A DNA stretch of 64,000 nucleotides from JALYUS01 sp038231255 (GTDB lineage: Bacteria > Chloroflexota > Chloroflexia > Thermomicrobiales > JALYUS01), in NCBI GenBank assembly GCA_038231255.1, contig JBBRLR010000014.1:1-64000 (forward strand), in the 5' to 3' direction. This document shows, one piece after another, positions 17,204-25,761 of this stretch (position 1 is the first letter of the stretch; each line of letters opens with the position of its first letter). The notes under the pieces were generated by a model, which made no database searches, was not told the DNA's origin, and saw only the letters and a list, made by a program, of their open reading frames with translations. Both the position numbers and the translations under genes were made by a program.

Positions 17204-18304
17204 ATCCATCGTCCCGTTGACAAGGTAGTGCGTCAGGGCATTGTCGTCGAGGTGCGCGATGCCGAGGGCGGCGGGAGTGCGGGTGGCGGCACGAAGGTCC
17301 TGGCCCGTAACCGCCGTGCCGAGATCGGTGAGCGCCGACATCACAGGGGTCGGGACATCAAATTGCGTGCCGAGAGCAGCCCATGTCGCGATGCCGTACG
17401 GAATGTCTTCGAGCAGCCAGCGGGTGTCGAGCGAGCCGGGGGCGCGCAGTTGCGTGAGCATCCGGCTGCCGTTGATCGTCGCCCACAGATCACCGCGCGG
17501 CCCGAACCCCGCCCGCCAGTATGCCTCCTCAACCGGGTCGAGGGTCAGGCCGAGTCGCGCGCCAATCGCCAGCCGTTCGGCGTCCACCGCCTTGATCGCC
17601 CGCACGACGCCGGGCGTCACGCCCTCCTCGTAGAAGTAGAAATCGCCGCGCGCGTACTCGACGCGCCCCGCGTTCAGAAGCACCCCGGCGGGATGCAAAA
17701 TCGGGTTGCCCGCTGAAAGGCCGCAGGCGACGACGTGCGGATGGGCGCGCACGCCGGGGAAAACATCGGCGAGCAGTGCCAGCAGGCGATTATTCTCCCG
17801 CGCGGGGAAGGCGGCGACGCCGAGGCCGGAGACGACGCCCCAGATATGCGCGTGGTCCGGCGCGAGTTTGCGGCAGACATACGGCGCGGTATCGGCCTCC
17901 GCGACCACAACGCCGTCCAGTTTCCCCGCCGCGCGAGCCGCTTCCGCGAAGGCGAGCGCGCCCAGATTCCCCGGCGTCAGGACGATGACATGCCCTGGTC
18001 GCAAATGCGGCACGCACGCATCGGCGAATGCCCGGTGGGCATACGAGGGCACGGGCACGATCAGGAGATCGTTCGCGGCCATCGTTTCGGCAATGTCAGT
18101 CGTGGCGTGATGGAGGTGGGCTATCCCCTGCTCGGCTACGCCAGTGAGCCGGATCGCGCCATTTTTGAGCGGCGCGAGCGTTTCGGCGTAGTCGGGCGCG
18201 GGAATCTCCCAGAGCGTCACCGCGAAGCCGCGCAATTGCAAATTCGCCGCCAGCGCGAACCCCGTATTCCCCCCGCCCAGCACCGCCACCCGCCGCTCAC
18301 CCAT
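17201..18304 (-). CDS. NAD/NADP octopine/nopaline dehydrogenase family protein
   Basis: The N-terminal VAVLGGGNTGFALAANLQLRG segment is a GxGxxG dinucleotide fold. The C-terminal half has the opine-dehydrogenase region: NPILHPAGVLLNAG (about residue 200, the catalytic His in HP), then FYFYEEGVTPGVVRAIKAVD, EEAYW and LEDIPYG. Length, 367 residues, is normal. Members reductively couple an amino acid to a 2-oxo acid or act on related 2-hydroxy acids; the substrate cannot be read here. AGGGAG precedes the ATG at 18304. Confidence 0.85.
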   Translation of the reverse strand: MGERRVAVLGGGNTGFALAANLQLRGFAVTLWEIPAPDYAETLAPLKNGAIRLTGVAEQGIAHLHHATTDIAETMAANDLLIVPVPSYAHRAFADACVPHLRPGHVIVLTPGNLGALAFAEAARAAGKLDGVVVAEADTAPYVCRKLAPDHAHIWGVVSGLGVAAFPARENNRLLALLADVFPGVRAHPHVVACGLSAGNPILHPAGVLLNAGRVEYARGDFYFYEEGVTPGVVRAIKAVDAERLAIGARLGLTLDPVEEAYWRAGFGPRGDLWATINGSRMLTQLRAPGSLDTRWLLEDIPYGIATWAALGTQFDVPTPVMSALTDLGTAVTGQDLRAATRTPAALGIAHLDDNALTHYLVNGTMD

Positions 18305-18328
18305 ACCTAACTCCCTTTGATCAAACCG

Positions 18329-18460
18329 AGCGCAGAGGACGCAGAGAGCACAGAGAAAGAGAGTTCGTGAGGGAAAATGAGGATCGTCCGTTCCATCACA
18401 CTGATTGTCTTCTTTTCCTTGTCCATTCTCCTCTGTGCTCTCTGCGTCCTCTGCGTTTCA
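18329..18460. repeat. 9-mer hairpin repeat (CAGAGGACG units)
   Basis: Left arm about 18331-18362 (CGCAGAGGA, CGCAGAGAG, CACAGAGAA); right arm about 18424-18460 with CTCTGTGCTCTCTGCG. The stop codon of the M20 peptidase (18458-18460) is at the right edge. Confidence 0.82.
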
Positions 18461-19852
18461 CTCTTTCTTCCCACGGTACGCGTCGGCGAGGGCGGGGAAG
18501 AGGGCGCAGTAGGCGCGGCGGGACATCATGAAGGCGTCGAGCAGGTAGGACTCGTTGGGCGCGTGAACCTGATCGCCGGGCATGCCCCACGAGAAGAAGA
18601 CCATATCCGCACCGATTTCGGTTTGCAGCGTTTCCGCGATCGGGAGCGTGCCGCCGAGCCGAATGACGAGCGGGTCCTTGCCGTAGAGGTCCGCCAAAAC
18701 GCCCCGTGCCGCCTGCAATGCCGGATGATCCATGCCGATGCTGAACGGCCGCGCCGCGCCGGGGAAGCGGCGGACGGTGGCCGTCGCGCCGGGCGGGCAA
18801 TGCGCCTGTACATGCGCCTCGATGGCGTCCAGCACCTTGCCCGGCTCCTGATTCGGGACGAGGCGGCAGGTGATCTTCGCGTGCGCCTCGGAAGGGGTGA
18901 CGGTCTTCAATCCCTCGCCCGTGAAGCCGCCCCAGATGCCGTTCAGGTCGAGCGTCGGGCGTGCGCCGCGCCGCTCGTTGACGGTATAACCCGGCTCGCC
19001 CCACAGGGCGGGAAGGTCGAGTTCGCGCTGATATTCCCCCTGATCGAAGGGTACGGCGGCGATCTGCGCGCGCTCCGCCGCCGTCAGGTCGCGGACGGGT
19101 TCGTAAAAGCCCGCGACGGTGACGCGGCCCGCGTTGTCGTGCATCGTTGTGACGAGGCGGGCGAGCGCCTCGACGGCGTTTGGGGTCGCCGCGCCATGCT
19201 GGCCGGAGTGGAGGTCGGTGTTGGCGGTGCGCAGATCAATCTGGCAGGCGGCGATCCCCTTGGAACTGATGGTCAGCGAGGGGGAATCCGGCCCCCACAT
19301 GCCGCCATCCGCTGAGAGGGTGAAATCGGCGGCGAGCAGGGTCGCGTTGTCGCGGACGAACTGGTGCAGATTCGGCGAGCCGATCTCTTCTTCGCCCTCG
19401 AACATGCATTTGAGGCCGATTGGCAGGCTGCCGTGGACGGCGAGATACGCCTCGATTCCCTTGATCGCCGCGAACATGTTGCCCTTGTCGTCCGCCGCGC
19501 CGCGCGCATACAGGCGTCCATCACGGATGGTTGGCTCGAATGGCGGCGTTTCCCAGAGATCGAGCGGATCGGGCGGCTGCACATCGTAGTGGCCGTAGAG
19601 GATCGCCGTCGGCGCGCCATCCGGGGCGGGCCAGACGCCATACACGACCGGGTTGCCGTTCGTCGGCAGCAGCGCGACATCCCGCGCACCGAGCGTCCGC
19701 AATTGGTTGGCGACCCATTCCGCCGCCTGGCGCATCGCATCCCGATGCTCCGGCAGGCTGCTGACGCTCGGAATGCGCAGGAGTGTCTTCAGTTCCTCCA
19801 GTTGGCGCGCGTCGTGTTCCTTCAGGTAGGCATCGCAGGCGGTGTCGCTCAT
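18458..19852 (-). CDS. M20 family metallopeptidase (dipeptidase / CPG2-like)
   Basis: Zinc ligands and neighbours are easy to see. ILYGHYDVQPPDPLDLWETP (His and Asp, about residue 85 on) and YARGAADDKGN (bridging Asp) come first. The general base and ligand lie in FEGEEEIGSPN (about residues 150-160). Then come LSADGGMWGP and a dimerisation lid with DLHSGQHGAATPN. The C-terminal zinc His is expected near ESYLLDAFMMSRR, which is less typical. Length, 464 residues, matches cytosolic dipeptidases of the CNDP/PepV-like group. GGAGGAATGA precedes the ATG at 19852. It probably cleaves dipeptides or N-acyl amino acids. Confidence 0.88.
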   Translation of the reverse strand: MSDTACDAYLKEHDARQLEELKTLLRIPSVSSLPEHRDAMRQAAEWVANQLRTLGARDVALLPTNGNPVVYGVWPAPDGAPTAILYGHYDVQPPDPLDLWETPPFEPTIRDGRLYARGAADDKGNMFAAIKGIEAYLAVHGSLPIGLKCMFEGEEEIGSPNLHQFVRDNATLLAADFTLSADGGMWGPDSPSLTISSKGIAACQIDLRTANTDLHSGQHGAATPNAVEALARLVTTMHDNAGRVTVAGFYEPVRDLTAAERAQIAAVPFDQGEYQRELDLPALWGEPGYTVNERRGARPTLDLNGIWGGFTGEGLKTVTPSEAHAKITCRLVPNQEPGKVLDAIEAHVQAHCPPGATATVRRFPGAARPFSIGMDHPALQAARGVLADLYGKDPLVIRLGGTLPIAETLQTEIGADMVFFSWGMPGDQVHAPNESYLLDAFMMSRRAYCALFPALADAYRGKKE

Positions 19853-20059
19853 TCATTCCTCCGCGTTGGCAGTCGGTCGTCGGCAGTCGTCATCGTGCGG
19901 GGAAGGGTATCACGCGCATTGCGGACGGGCAACGGAAAATCCGCGCGGGGCATGTGGGAGACTCTTTCATCGTACGCATTGCGAATAGTGCGCGTTCCGC
20001 ATACGAGTCGAGGCGCGAACGTCGTTCGAAAGGGAGGAAGCAATGACTCGGGGAAAATA

Positions 20060-20173
20060 TTACTCGGTCGCGCCGTGCGGGAGGTCGGCGGCGTAGCAGT
20101 AGCGCGCCCACAGTTCGCGCACGCGGGCATCGGGCAGCGGCTGGCCGCGCGGCAATGCAGCCCAAATAGGCAC
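20060..20173 (-). CDS. Very short GC3-rich frame, possible gene fragment
   Basis: A 37-residue frame ending LWARYCYAADLPHGATE uses codons typical of this genome (third positions almost all G or C), unlike the A/T-richer DNA around it. It has only a GTG at 20173 and no ribosome binding site. It could be the C-terminal relic of a lost gene or a tiny protein. I do not recognise it. Confidence 0.25.
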   Translation of the reverse strand: MPIWAALPRGQPLPDARVRELWARYCYAADLPHGATE

Positions 20174-20554
20174 AGCATGAGTTTAACCACGATCACGCGA
20201 ATCGGCAACGGGGAACCTAACTGGGGCAATCGCATCTAAATTGTGGAACCGGCGCCGTCGGTTTCTGGCATGCTGTACCACCATTTCTCAGGAAATGGTG
20301 CTCTCGTGGGGGCGTTTCGCCTCGAGGCCGGACTGCAAACGCGACGGACGTGCGTGGTTTTCCGGACGGTCGGCAAGCAATCTCAGGCGGAATGCCTCAT
20401 GCATCAGAGAATCTCTGGACGATGTCATTGCGATGCGATTGCCCTGCGCATTGCCTCCTAACCCTTCTCATGGCCGCATGCTTCTGGTATGCTCCACGCA
20501 GCATCAGGACAATCAGTGGAACGGCGAGCGACGCGGACGGTATGGGGGAGACGA
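20174..20554. other. Non-coding stretch before the VQRK gene
   Basis: No convincing gene. A perfect small hairpin, ACCATTTC TCAG GAAATGGT, lies at about 20279-20298 with no U tract. The end of the stretch holds GGGGGAG at 20544-20550, the ribosome binding site of the next gene. Base composition is closer to even than in the flanks. Confidence 0.5.
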
Positions 20555-21583
20555 ATGGCGAACTTCGAGCGTATCCATCGCCGCGCGGCACGGGCCGCGA
20601 TCACCCCGGTGCATGCGTCGCCGGCGCGCGACGAGGACGAGCGAGCTCCCGCCCGGCCCCCGCATGACGGTGGGAATCTCATCACCCGCCTCACCGGCCC
20701 GGCCGTCGCCCCCATCGTCCAGCGCAAGCAGACCCCCGCCTCCGATGCCGACCGCGCCCGCTACGCCGTCGACCAGCCCGGCGAGCACACGATCGGCCTG
20801 CCCGAGACGCCGTACGCGGTGCCAGGCGAGCCCGGCGTCATGCAGTTCGCTAAGGGCACGTGGGGGAAGGTGCAGGCGGGGCTGAAGGATATCCCCGCCC
20901 TGATGGACGATGCATCCCTGGAGAAGACGAAGACCAAGCAGGGGACCACCTGGGCGCGGCGGATGGACAAGACCGACCGCATTTCCGACCCGACCGCCTA
21001 CATGAGCACCCCGGAGATCGCCGTGCATCTCAAGGAGTTTAAGGAGGGCGCGCACGCCTTCATCAAGCCGGAGTTCCACGAGAAGATCAGCAAGGAAGGG
21101 AAGGACGGCGGGTTCGGCGGCTGGGGCCGGGACGCCAACTTCGTCGCCCCCCTGAGCGAGGCGAACAGCCTGGTGGCGGAGGCGCACAAGAAGGCGGGGC
21201 TGCTGACGGTCGAGCAGCGGCTCGGCATCCCGTCCGGCAAGGACTGGTCCTGGGCGCACCCACAGAAGAACCCCGAGAGCAAGCTCTTCCGCTACATCCT
21301 GCGCAAGCCGGACGCCTTCGGCCTGCGCATGGCGACGGGGCGCGAGAGCGGGGCCTACAAGGAGGAGTGGGAGGCGGGCGGCAAGACCTTGGGCGGCGGG
21401 AGCGAGGCGGTGATTGATAAGCTCTCGCTGGGCGACCTGAATGACGCTAAGAGCCGGGGGGATCTGGAGGTGAAGGAGGAATCCTTCCCCGAGACTCCGA
21501 CACCCGGCGGGGGCGCTCAGGGGGTCACGGCCCCGTCCGCCGGCGCCACGCCGCCCGTGCCCACAACGCCGTCCATCGGCTAG
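20555..21583 (+). CDS. Orphan protein with N-terminal VQRK motif, possible contractile-injection-associated or secreted effector
   Basis: About 342 residues, no family recognised with confidence. An Arg/Ala/Pro-rich, probably disordered N-terminus ends in PAVAPIVQRKQTP (about residues 43-55). VQRK/VQRQ motifs are common in proteins of extracellular contractile injection systems. Then follow a mixed helical domain rich in Lys, Gly and Trp (TWARRMDKTDRISDP, AEIAVHLKEF-like, GGFGGWGRDANF, WSWAHPQKNPESK) and a Pro/Thr/Gly tail (ETPTPGGG to TTPSIG). There is no signal peptide or membrane helix. GGGGGAG with 4-base spacing sets the ATG at 20555. The gene stands alone with long flanks, which suits acquired cargo. 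A toxin role is inference only. Confidence 0.62.
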   Translation: MANFERIHRRAARAAITPVHASPARDEDERAPARPPHDGGNLITRLTGPAVAPIVQRKQTPASDADRARYAVDQPGEHTIGLPETPYAVPGEPGVMQFAKGTWGKVQAGLKDIPALMDDASLEKTKTKQGTTWARRMDKTDRISDPTAYMSTPEIAVHLKEFKEGAHAFIKPEFHEKISKEGKDGGFGGWGRDANFVAPLSEANSLVAEAHKKAGLLTVEQRLGIPSGKDWSWAHPQKNPESKLFRYILRKPDAFGLRMATGRESGAYKEEWEAGGKTLGGGSEAVIDKLSLGDLNDAKSRGDLEVKEESFPETPTPGGGAQGVTAPSAGATPPVPTTPSIG

Positions 21584-21911
21584 AGCGGGTATCACAGTAG
21601 CGACGGCGGGCGTCATCCTGCCGCCGCGAGGGACGGCATACCACCTAAAGGGTACCCGGAGCCCGCCGCCACCGGGTCAATGCCTCTGCACAATGCTGTA
21701 ACGCCAAGGCCGCTCATGCGTCGCCCCGCGCCTCGTTGAAGGCGTCGCGGAAGCGAGCGGGATCTGGGAGATCGGGCGCGATTGTAGAATTACCCCAAAG
21801 AATACCCCGCAAGATTTCCCCTCCAAGGTACGCCAGGTAACATCTGCCCCGCGCGATTCACCGCCAGACAAAGAAAAACGCCGCCCCATAAGGGACGGCG
21901 TCGACCCTGCG
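21584..21911. other. Intergenic stretch with small possible frame and terminator
   Basis: Mostly unremarkable. It contains the ferredoxin terminator (21871-21900) and a 32-codon minus-strand frame (21714-21812, TTG start) ending DLPDPARFRDAFNEARGDA with genome-like codon use, which may be a relic. I see nothing else. Confidence 0.4.
21871..21900 (-). terminator. Intrinsic terminator of the ferredoxin gene
   Basis: Read on the minus strand, CGCCGTCCC pairs with GGGGCGGCG (one G-U pair) around a TTAT loop, followed by TTTTTCTTT. It begins about 11 bases after the ferredoxin stop codon: a textbook Rho-independent terminator. Confidence 0.85.
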
Positions 21912-22154
21912 CTACTTCTTGAAGTAGTCGGCGTTGATCTGGATGAACTTCTTCCACTCGTCCGGCAGATCCGGCTCGAAGAAGATCGCCTCGACCGGGC
22001 ACTCGGGCGCGCAGACGCCGCAATCAATGCACTCATTCGGGTCAATGAAATACATGGTGTCGTCGTCCGTCGCATGGATGCAGTCTACCGGGCAGACCTC
22101 GACGCAGGACGCGTCCTTCACACTAATGCATGGCTCGGCAATAATATAGGCCAT
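21912..22154 (-). CDS. 7Fe-8S / 4Fe-4S bacterial ferredoxin
   Basis: An 80-residue soluble electron carrier. The first cluster region reads CVEVCPVDC, typical of a seven-iron ferredoxin where a 3Fe-4S centre is likely, with CISVKDASC before it. The second is CIDCGVCAPECPVEA, a full 4Fe-4S motif. AGGGAGG lies 8-9 bases before the ATG at 22154; a longer frame upstream is not needed. A clear terminator follows, so it is a single-gene unit. It could feed electrons to the P450 (25.8 kb) or the Paa epoxidase (39 kb), but nothing here proves a partner. Confidence 0.92.
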   Translation of the reverse strand: MAYIIAEPCISVKDASCVEVCPVDCIHATDDDTMYFIDPNECIDCGVCAPECPVEAIFFEPDLPDEWKKFIQINADYFKK

Positions 22155-22363
22155 TGCAGATTTCCTCCCTCGGACCACGAACACCGACGTCCGCTGGTTC
22201 GGTACCGCACGTACGTATGGCCGCGAGTGTAGCATGTAGCACAAGGTTTGCCTACCCCACTCGCTGCTCGATGGGTGGTCAGTTGCCGCTCACTGGCCGT
22301 GTGATACATGCTAGACTCTACTGCGGGCACTACGGATATGCGACAGAAACGTGCGAGGTAAAG

Positions 22364-23506
22364 ATGATGGCGGACGTGCAAGCGATGGTTCAGACACTGC
22401 TCGACGACCTCGTTGGCCGTGGGGTCGAGCGCGGGCTTCAAGTCGCCGTCTACCGCGATGGCGACCTGATCGTGGACGCGTGGGCGGGCATCGCGGACCC
22501 GGCGACCGGGCGGCCCGTGGATGGCGAGACGTTGTTTACCGTCTTTTCCTCCACGAAGGGCGTGACCGCTACGGTTATTCATCTGCTCGCCGAGCGCGGC
22601 GCGCTCGACTACGACGAACCGATCGCGACGTATTGGCCGGAGTTCGCCGCCAATGGCAAAGAGCGCGTCACCGTGCGTCACGCGCTAACGCATTCCGCCG
22701 GCATACCGCAGCGTCCGACGGACGTGCCGATGACCGATTGGGAAGGGACGTGCCGCGCGATCGCCGCGATGACGCCGCTCTGGGAGCCGGGGACGCAGTT
22801 CGGCTACCACGCGGGCACCTTTGGCTGGATCCTCGGTGAACTGGCGCGGCGCGTGGACGGTCGCCCGATCAAGCGGATCGTCGCGGAGGATATTTGCGCG
22901 CCGCTCGGCATCCGGTCGCTCTTCTTCGGCATTCCTGACGATGTGGAGCCGCGTGTTGCGACCCTCGAAAACGATCCGACTATCACGAATGCCCCCGCCC
23001 CGCCGCCCGACTCGCTGCTCGCGCGCGCTATGCCGGGGAGCAAGGAGTATTTCGCGATGTTCAACCGCCCGGAGGTGCGTCGCGCCGTGCTGCCCGCCGG
23101 GGGTGGCATCATGAATGCCCGCTCACTGGCGCATCACTACGCGGCGCTCGTCGGCGATGGTGTTGATGGCGTCTGGTTGCTGCCGCCCGAACGCGTGCGG
23201 ATCGCGACGACGCTCCAGACCGAGGCGCGGGATGTCGTGCTCGGCTTGCCGATCCGCCGGGGTTTGGGGTACATGCTCGGCAGGCGCATCTCGCCGATGG
23301 GCGCACGTGCGACCGCCTTTGGGCACGCGGGCTACGGCGGCTCGCTTGGTTTCGCCGACCCGCAGTACGGCCTCGCCTTCGCGCTGACCAAAAACCGCCT
23401 CGCGTTCAGCGCGCCGGGTGCGTCCACGGTCGACACTATCGCCCGAACCGTCCGCGCCAGCCTCGACATCCCTGATGGCGATGAAGAAGCGTCTCCGCAG
23501 GGATGA
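22364..23506 (+). CDS. Serine hydrolase (class C beta-lactamase/EstB-like esterase)
   Basis: The S-x-x-K motif is in FSSTKGVTATV (about residues 62-72). The Tyr of the Y-x-N-like motif is in FGYHAGTFGWILG (about residue 147), and HAGYGGSLGFADP near the C-terminus stands for the K-T-G/H-x-G triad. About 380 residues, which suits the EstB/beta-lactamase-fold esterases more than true resistance enzymes; no signal peptide is seen. Two adjacent ATGs (22364, 22367) follow GAGG; the frame's earlier extension overlaps the ferredoxin promoter region and is unlikely. It would hydrolyse esters or D-amino peptides in the cytosol. Confidence 0.86.
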   Translation: MMADVQAMVQTLLDDLVGRGVERGLQVAVYRDGDLIVDAWAGIADPATGRPVDGETLFTVFSSTKGVTATVIHLLAERGALDYDEPIATYWPEFAANGKERVTVRHALTHSAGIPQRPTDVPMTDWEGTCRAIAAMTPLWEPGTQFGYHAGTFGWILGELARRVDGRPIKRIVAEDICAPLGIRSLFFGIPDDVEPRVATLENDPTITNAPAPPPDSLLARAMPGSKEYFAMFNRPEVRRAVLPAGGGIMNARSLAHHYAALVGDGVDGVWLLPPERVRIATTLQTEARDVVLGLPIRRGLGYMLGRRISPMGARATAFGHAGYGGSLGFADPQYGLAFALTKNRLAFSAPGASTVDTIARTVRASLDIPDGDEEASPQG

Positions 23507-23548
23507 CGATAATGGAGGCCATCGCCGATGACACGATCCGCGCAACGA

Positions 23549-24394
23549 TCAGGCCACCGCGCCGAGGTCGATGATCCCGCGGGCGGGAGCGCTCGGATCA
23601 CCCTGGACGGAGATCGTGTCGCCGACCTTGATGTCGCTCACCGCGCCCTGCGCCTGCTTGCGGACGCTCGTGCCCGCGTTCGTCGTCACCGTCGTCATCG
23701 TGCCGTCGAACCCCTGCACGATCAGTGTGCCGCCGTTGATCTGCGTGATCCGACCGGTCGGGCCGTTGAGGCCGGGGAACCCACCGCCTGCGCCCCCCGC
23801 CCCCCGATTGCGACCGCCACCAGTCGGGCTACCCGCTGCGGCCGTCCCCGTGGTGGTGTCCGGGCCGCCTGCTGCCTGGCCCGGCGCGCCGCGCCCTTGT
23901 TGCGCATTCAGCGCAAAGATCGTCCGGGCGGTGTAGGCGGTATCGCCCGTCTTGTCGCCTTGCAGCGCAACGGTGTCACCCACCGCGAGGTCGCTAAGTG
24001 CGGCGGGCGCGAAGGTGGAAACGGTCGTCGTGGCGGCTGTGGTCACCATGGTGGTCGTGCCAACCTGCTCCTGGAGCGTGAGCGTGCCGTTATCCACCTT
24101 GGTCACCTTGCCGGCCAGGGCGCCGCCGCCCGCCGTGGCACTGCCATCCGGGCTACCGGTGCCGCTCGCTCGCTGCCCACCGCCCGTTGCTTGCCCGCCC
24201 TGTCCACTTTGGCCGCCGAACCCCCCGGCCCCACCGGCTACGGTCGTCCCGCGCGCCTGCCCAAACACCGTCCGGTCGCTGGCGGCGGCATGCTGCCCGG
24301 CTGTTTTCCCCCGCCCGTAGGCGGTGAATCCCGTCCCGGCAATTCCGACAATGACGAGGACGGCGAGCAGCGTCCTGATTCCATTACGTCGCAT
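23549..24394 (-). CDS. Exported protein with two DUF5666-like domains
   Basis: A signal anchor (IRTLLAVLVIVGIAGTGFTAYG) opens a 281-residue protein. Two similar beta-rich modules (LAGKVTKVDNGTLTLQ ... VGDTVALQGDK and TGRITQINGGTLIVQ ... VGDTISVQGD) are separated by Gly/Ala/Gln-rich spacers. The repeated G-x-I/V-x-x-I/V-x-x-G-T-L pattern is what DUF5666 proteins show. Probably sits outside the membrane. Its function is unknown; the low-complexity linkers suggest a structural or surface role. Confidence 0.75.
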   Translation of the reverse strand: MRRNGIRTLLAVLVIVGIAGTGFTAYGRGKTAGQHAAASDRTVFGQARGTTVAGGAGGFGGQSGQGGQATGGGQRASGTGSPDGSATAGGGALAGKVTKVDNGTLTLQEQVGTTTMVTTAATTTVSTFAPAALSDLAVGDTVALQGDKTGDTAYTARTIFALNAQQGRGAPGQAAGGPDTTTGTAAAGSPTGGGRNRGAGGAGGGFPGLNGPTGRITQINGGTLIVQGFDGTMTTVTTNAGTSVRKQAQGAVSDIKVGDTISVQGDPSAPARGIIDLGAVA

Positions 24395-24705
24395 CCTTGC
24401 TTTCCCTCTCGTTCATTATGCGGTCGCTGGCATGACGGGCATCCGGGGACACGCGATACCGCAGCCTTATCGGCATCGTTTCCCCGCCATACACGCCCGC
24501 CGCAACCATGATACGCGCGAATAGCCGCGCATCTCCGCCGTATTTGTAAAAAGAATGTATGCACATTTGCTGCGCGTCGTCCGATCGCGGCGTATGCACT
24601 CGGCAGGATCACGGTGCGGGCCTCTCATGGCAACACATCGCGGATCGTGATGCGCGTTCGATCCGGCGTTCAGCGCTCGCGACTGTTTGTTGGAACCGGG
24701 AAATG
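24395..24705. other. Intergenic region between cytochrome c and DUF5666 genes
   Basis: No gene supported. It must hold the DUF5666 leader on the minus strand, with GAGGGAAAGCAAGG just before the ATG at 24394. A short A/T-rich patch lies around 24540-24565. No terminator or repeat stands out. Confidence 0.5.
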
Positions 24706-25581
24706 CTACCGTTGCCGATTCGTGAATGTGTCCATGTAGGCGATCAACTTTTGCAGGTCGGCGTCGGAGATGCGGTCCTGCCCGTACGCCGGCATACCTT
24801 GACGCCCGTTCCGCACGACCTGGGTCGCTTCGCGGGTGTCGCGAATCGCCAGGTTCCGTGGCGCATTCCCGGTCGGTCCATGGCATGCCTGACACCCCTG
24901 GGCGAAATAGATTGCGGCACCCTGTTCGGGCAGGGAACCTGCGGGGTTCGGGTAGGCGAGTTGCTGGGCGCTCGCGGTCGGCACGGCAACCGGCGCGCCC
25001 GCCTGACCGTTCTGGAGCGCCCGCATATACGACACCAACTGCCAGATCTCCTGATCGTTGAATTGGCCGCCGAATGCCGGCATCCCGGCGAAACTCAGGC
25101 CGTTCTTGGTGATCCAGAATAACTCGGCGTCGCTCTTCTCCTTCGTGTCGCCGCCCGTCAGGTCGGTGGCGTTGGGATAGGTGCCATGACCGTAGACGCC
25201 GTCGCCCTTGCCGGTCGGCCCGTGGCACTGCGCGCAGGTGAGATAGGAAGATTGCCCCTCGGAGAGTCCGCGCGAGTTCTGGGCGACGGGATTGGTGGCA
25301 TTCCCGGCGTGCAAACGGGCGGCGAGCGAGACCGCCATGTCTCCGTAGAGCCGTTCGAGCGGCAAATCATTCCGGTGCCCGACCGCCCACGGCAAGACAC
25401 CGATGGCGAAGATCAACGCCGTGAGCAACATGCCAAGCACGATACCACCCCCGAATGCCCCCCACGGACGGCGCCCGCCGGATCGTCGTCCGCGACGGCG
25501 CGGTCGCATGTCGTCCGGTCGTGGTGGATCGCCTGTCGTCGTTTCGTGGCGTGGTGTGATCTGTCCCTCGGCGTCCGCCAT
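24706..25581 (-). CDS. Membrane-anchored di-haem cytochrome c
   Basis: About 291 residues. An Arg-rich cytoplasmic head (RPRRRGRRSGGRRP) precedes one membrane helix (FGGGIVLGMLLTALIFAIGVL). Two c-type haem sites follow: CAQCHGPTGKGDG and CQACHGPTGNAP. Axial Met ligands are likely in SFAGMPAFGG and RQGMPAYG. Each half has the family's WQLVSYMRAL or LQKLIAYMDTF C-terminal helix. The second ATG (25581) lies 7 bases after AAAGGAG, while the first is too close, so I chose 25581. It would carry electrons on the outer face of the membrane, perhaps to a terminal oxidase or for an oxidising enzyme; no partner gene is adjacent. Confidence 0.9.
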   Translation of the reverse strand: MADAEGQITPRHETTTGDPPRPDDMRPRRRGRRSGGRRPWGAFGGGIVLGMLLTALIFAIGVLPWAVGHRNDLPLERLYGDMAVSLAARLHAGNATNPVAQNSRGLSEGQSSYLTCAQCHGPTGKGDGVYGHGTYPNATDLTGGDTKEKSDAELFWITKNGLSFAGMPAFGGQFNDQEIWQLVSYMRALQNGQAGAPVAVPTASAQQLAYPNPAGSLPEQGAAIYFAQGCQACHGPTGNAPRNLAIRDTREATQVVRNGRQGMPAYGQDRISDADLQKLIAYMDTFTNRQR

Positions 25582-25761
25582 CGTCATGCTCCTTTGCAGC
25601 AAAGTGGCCGATACCTCGCCGCCCGTATCGCAGTATGTGAGCCAACGCCGCCCGTTTTCCACACCATCGCACAGCGGCACAGAGACGATACCGAGCGGTT
25701 GTCAGAAATCTGCGACAGAAGTGTAAAAGGAAGCGAGAAAAGCATCGCCGTTTTCTCATCG

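Noticed and set aside
15890..17716. 608-codon plus-strand frame
   Set aside because: Runs antisense through an aldo/keto reductase and a repeat; repeated HREHREK-like residues come from the 9-mer arms.
19849..20235. 128-codon minus-strand frame upstream of the M20 peptidase
   Set aside because: Overlaps the peptidase start region in another frame and has no coherent fold; a 7-mer arm lies at its end.
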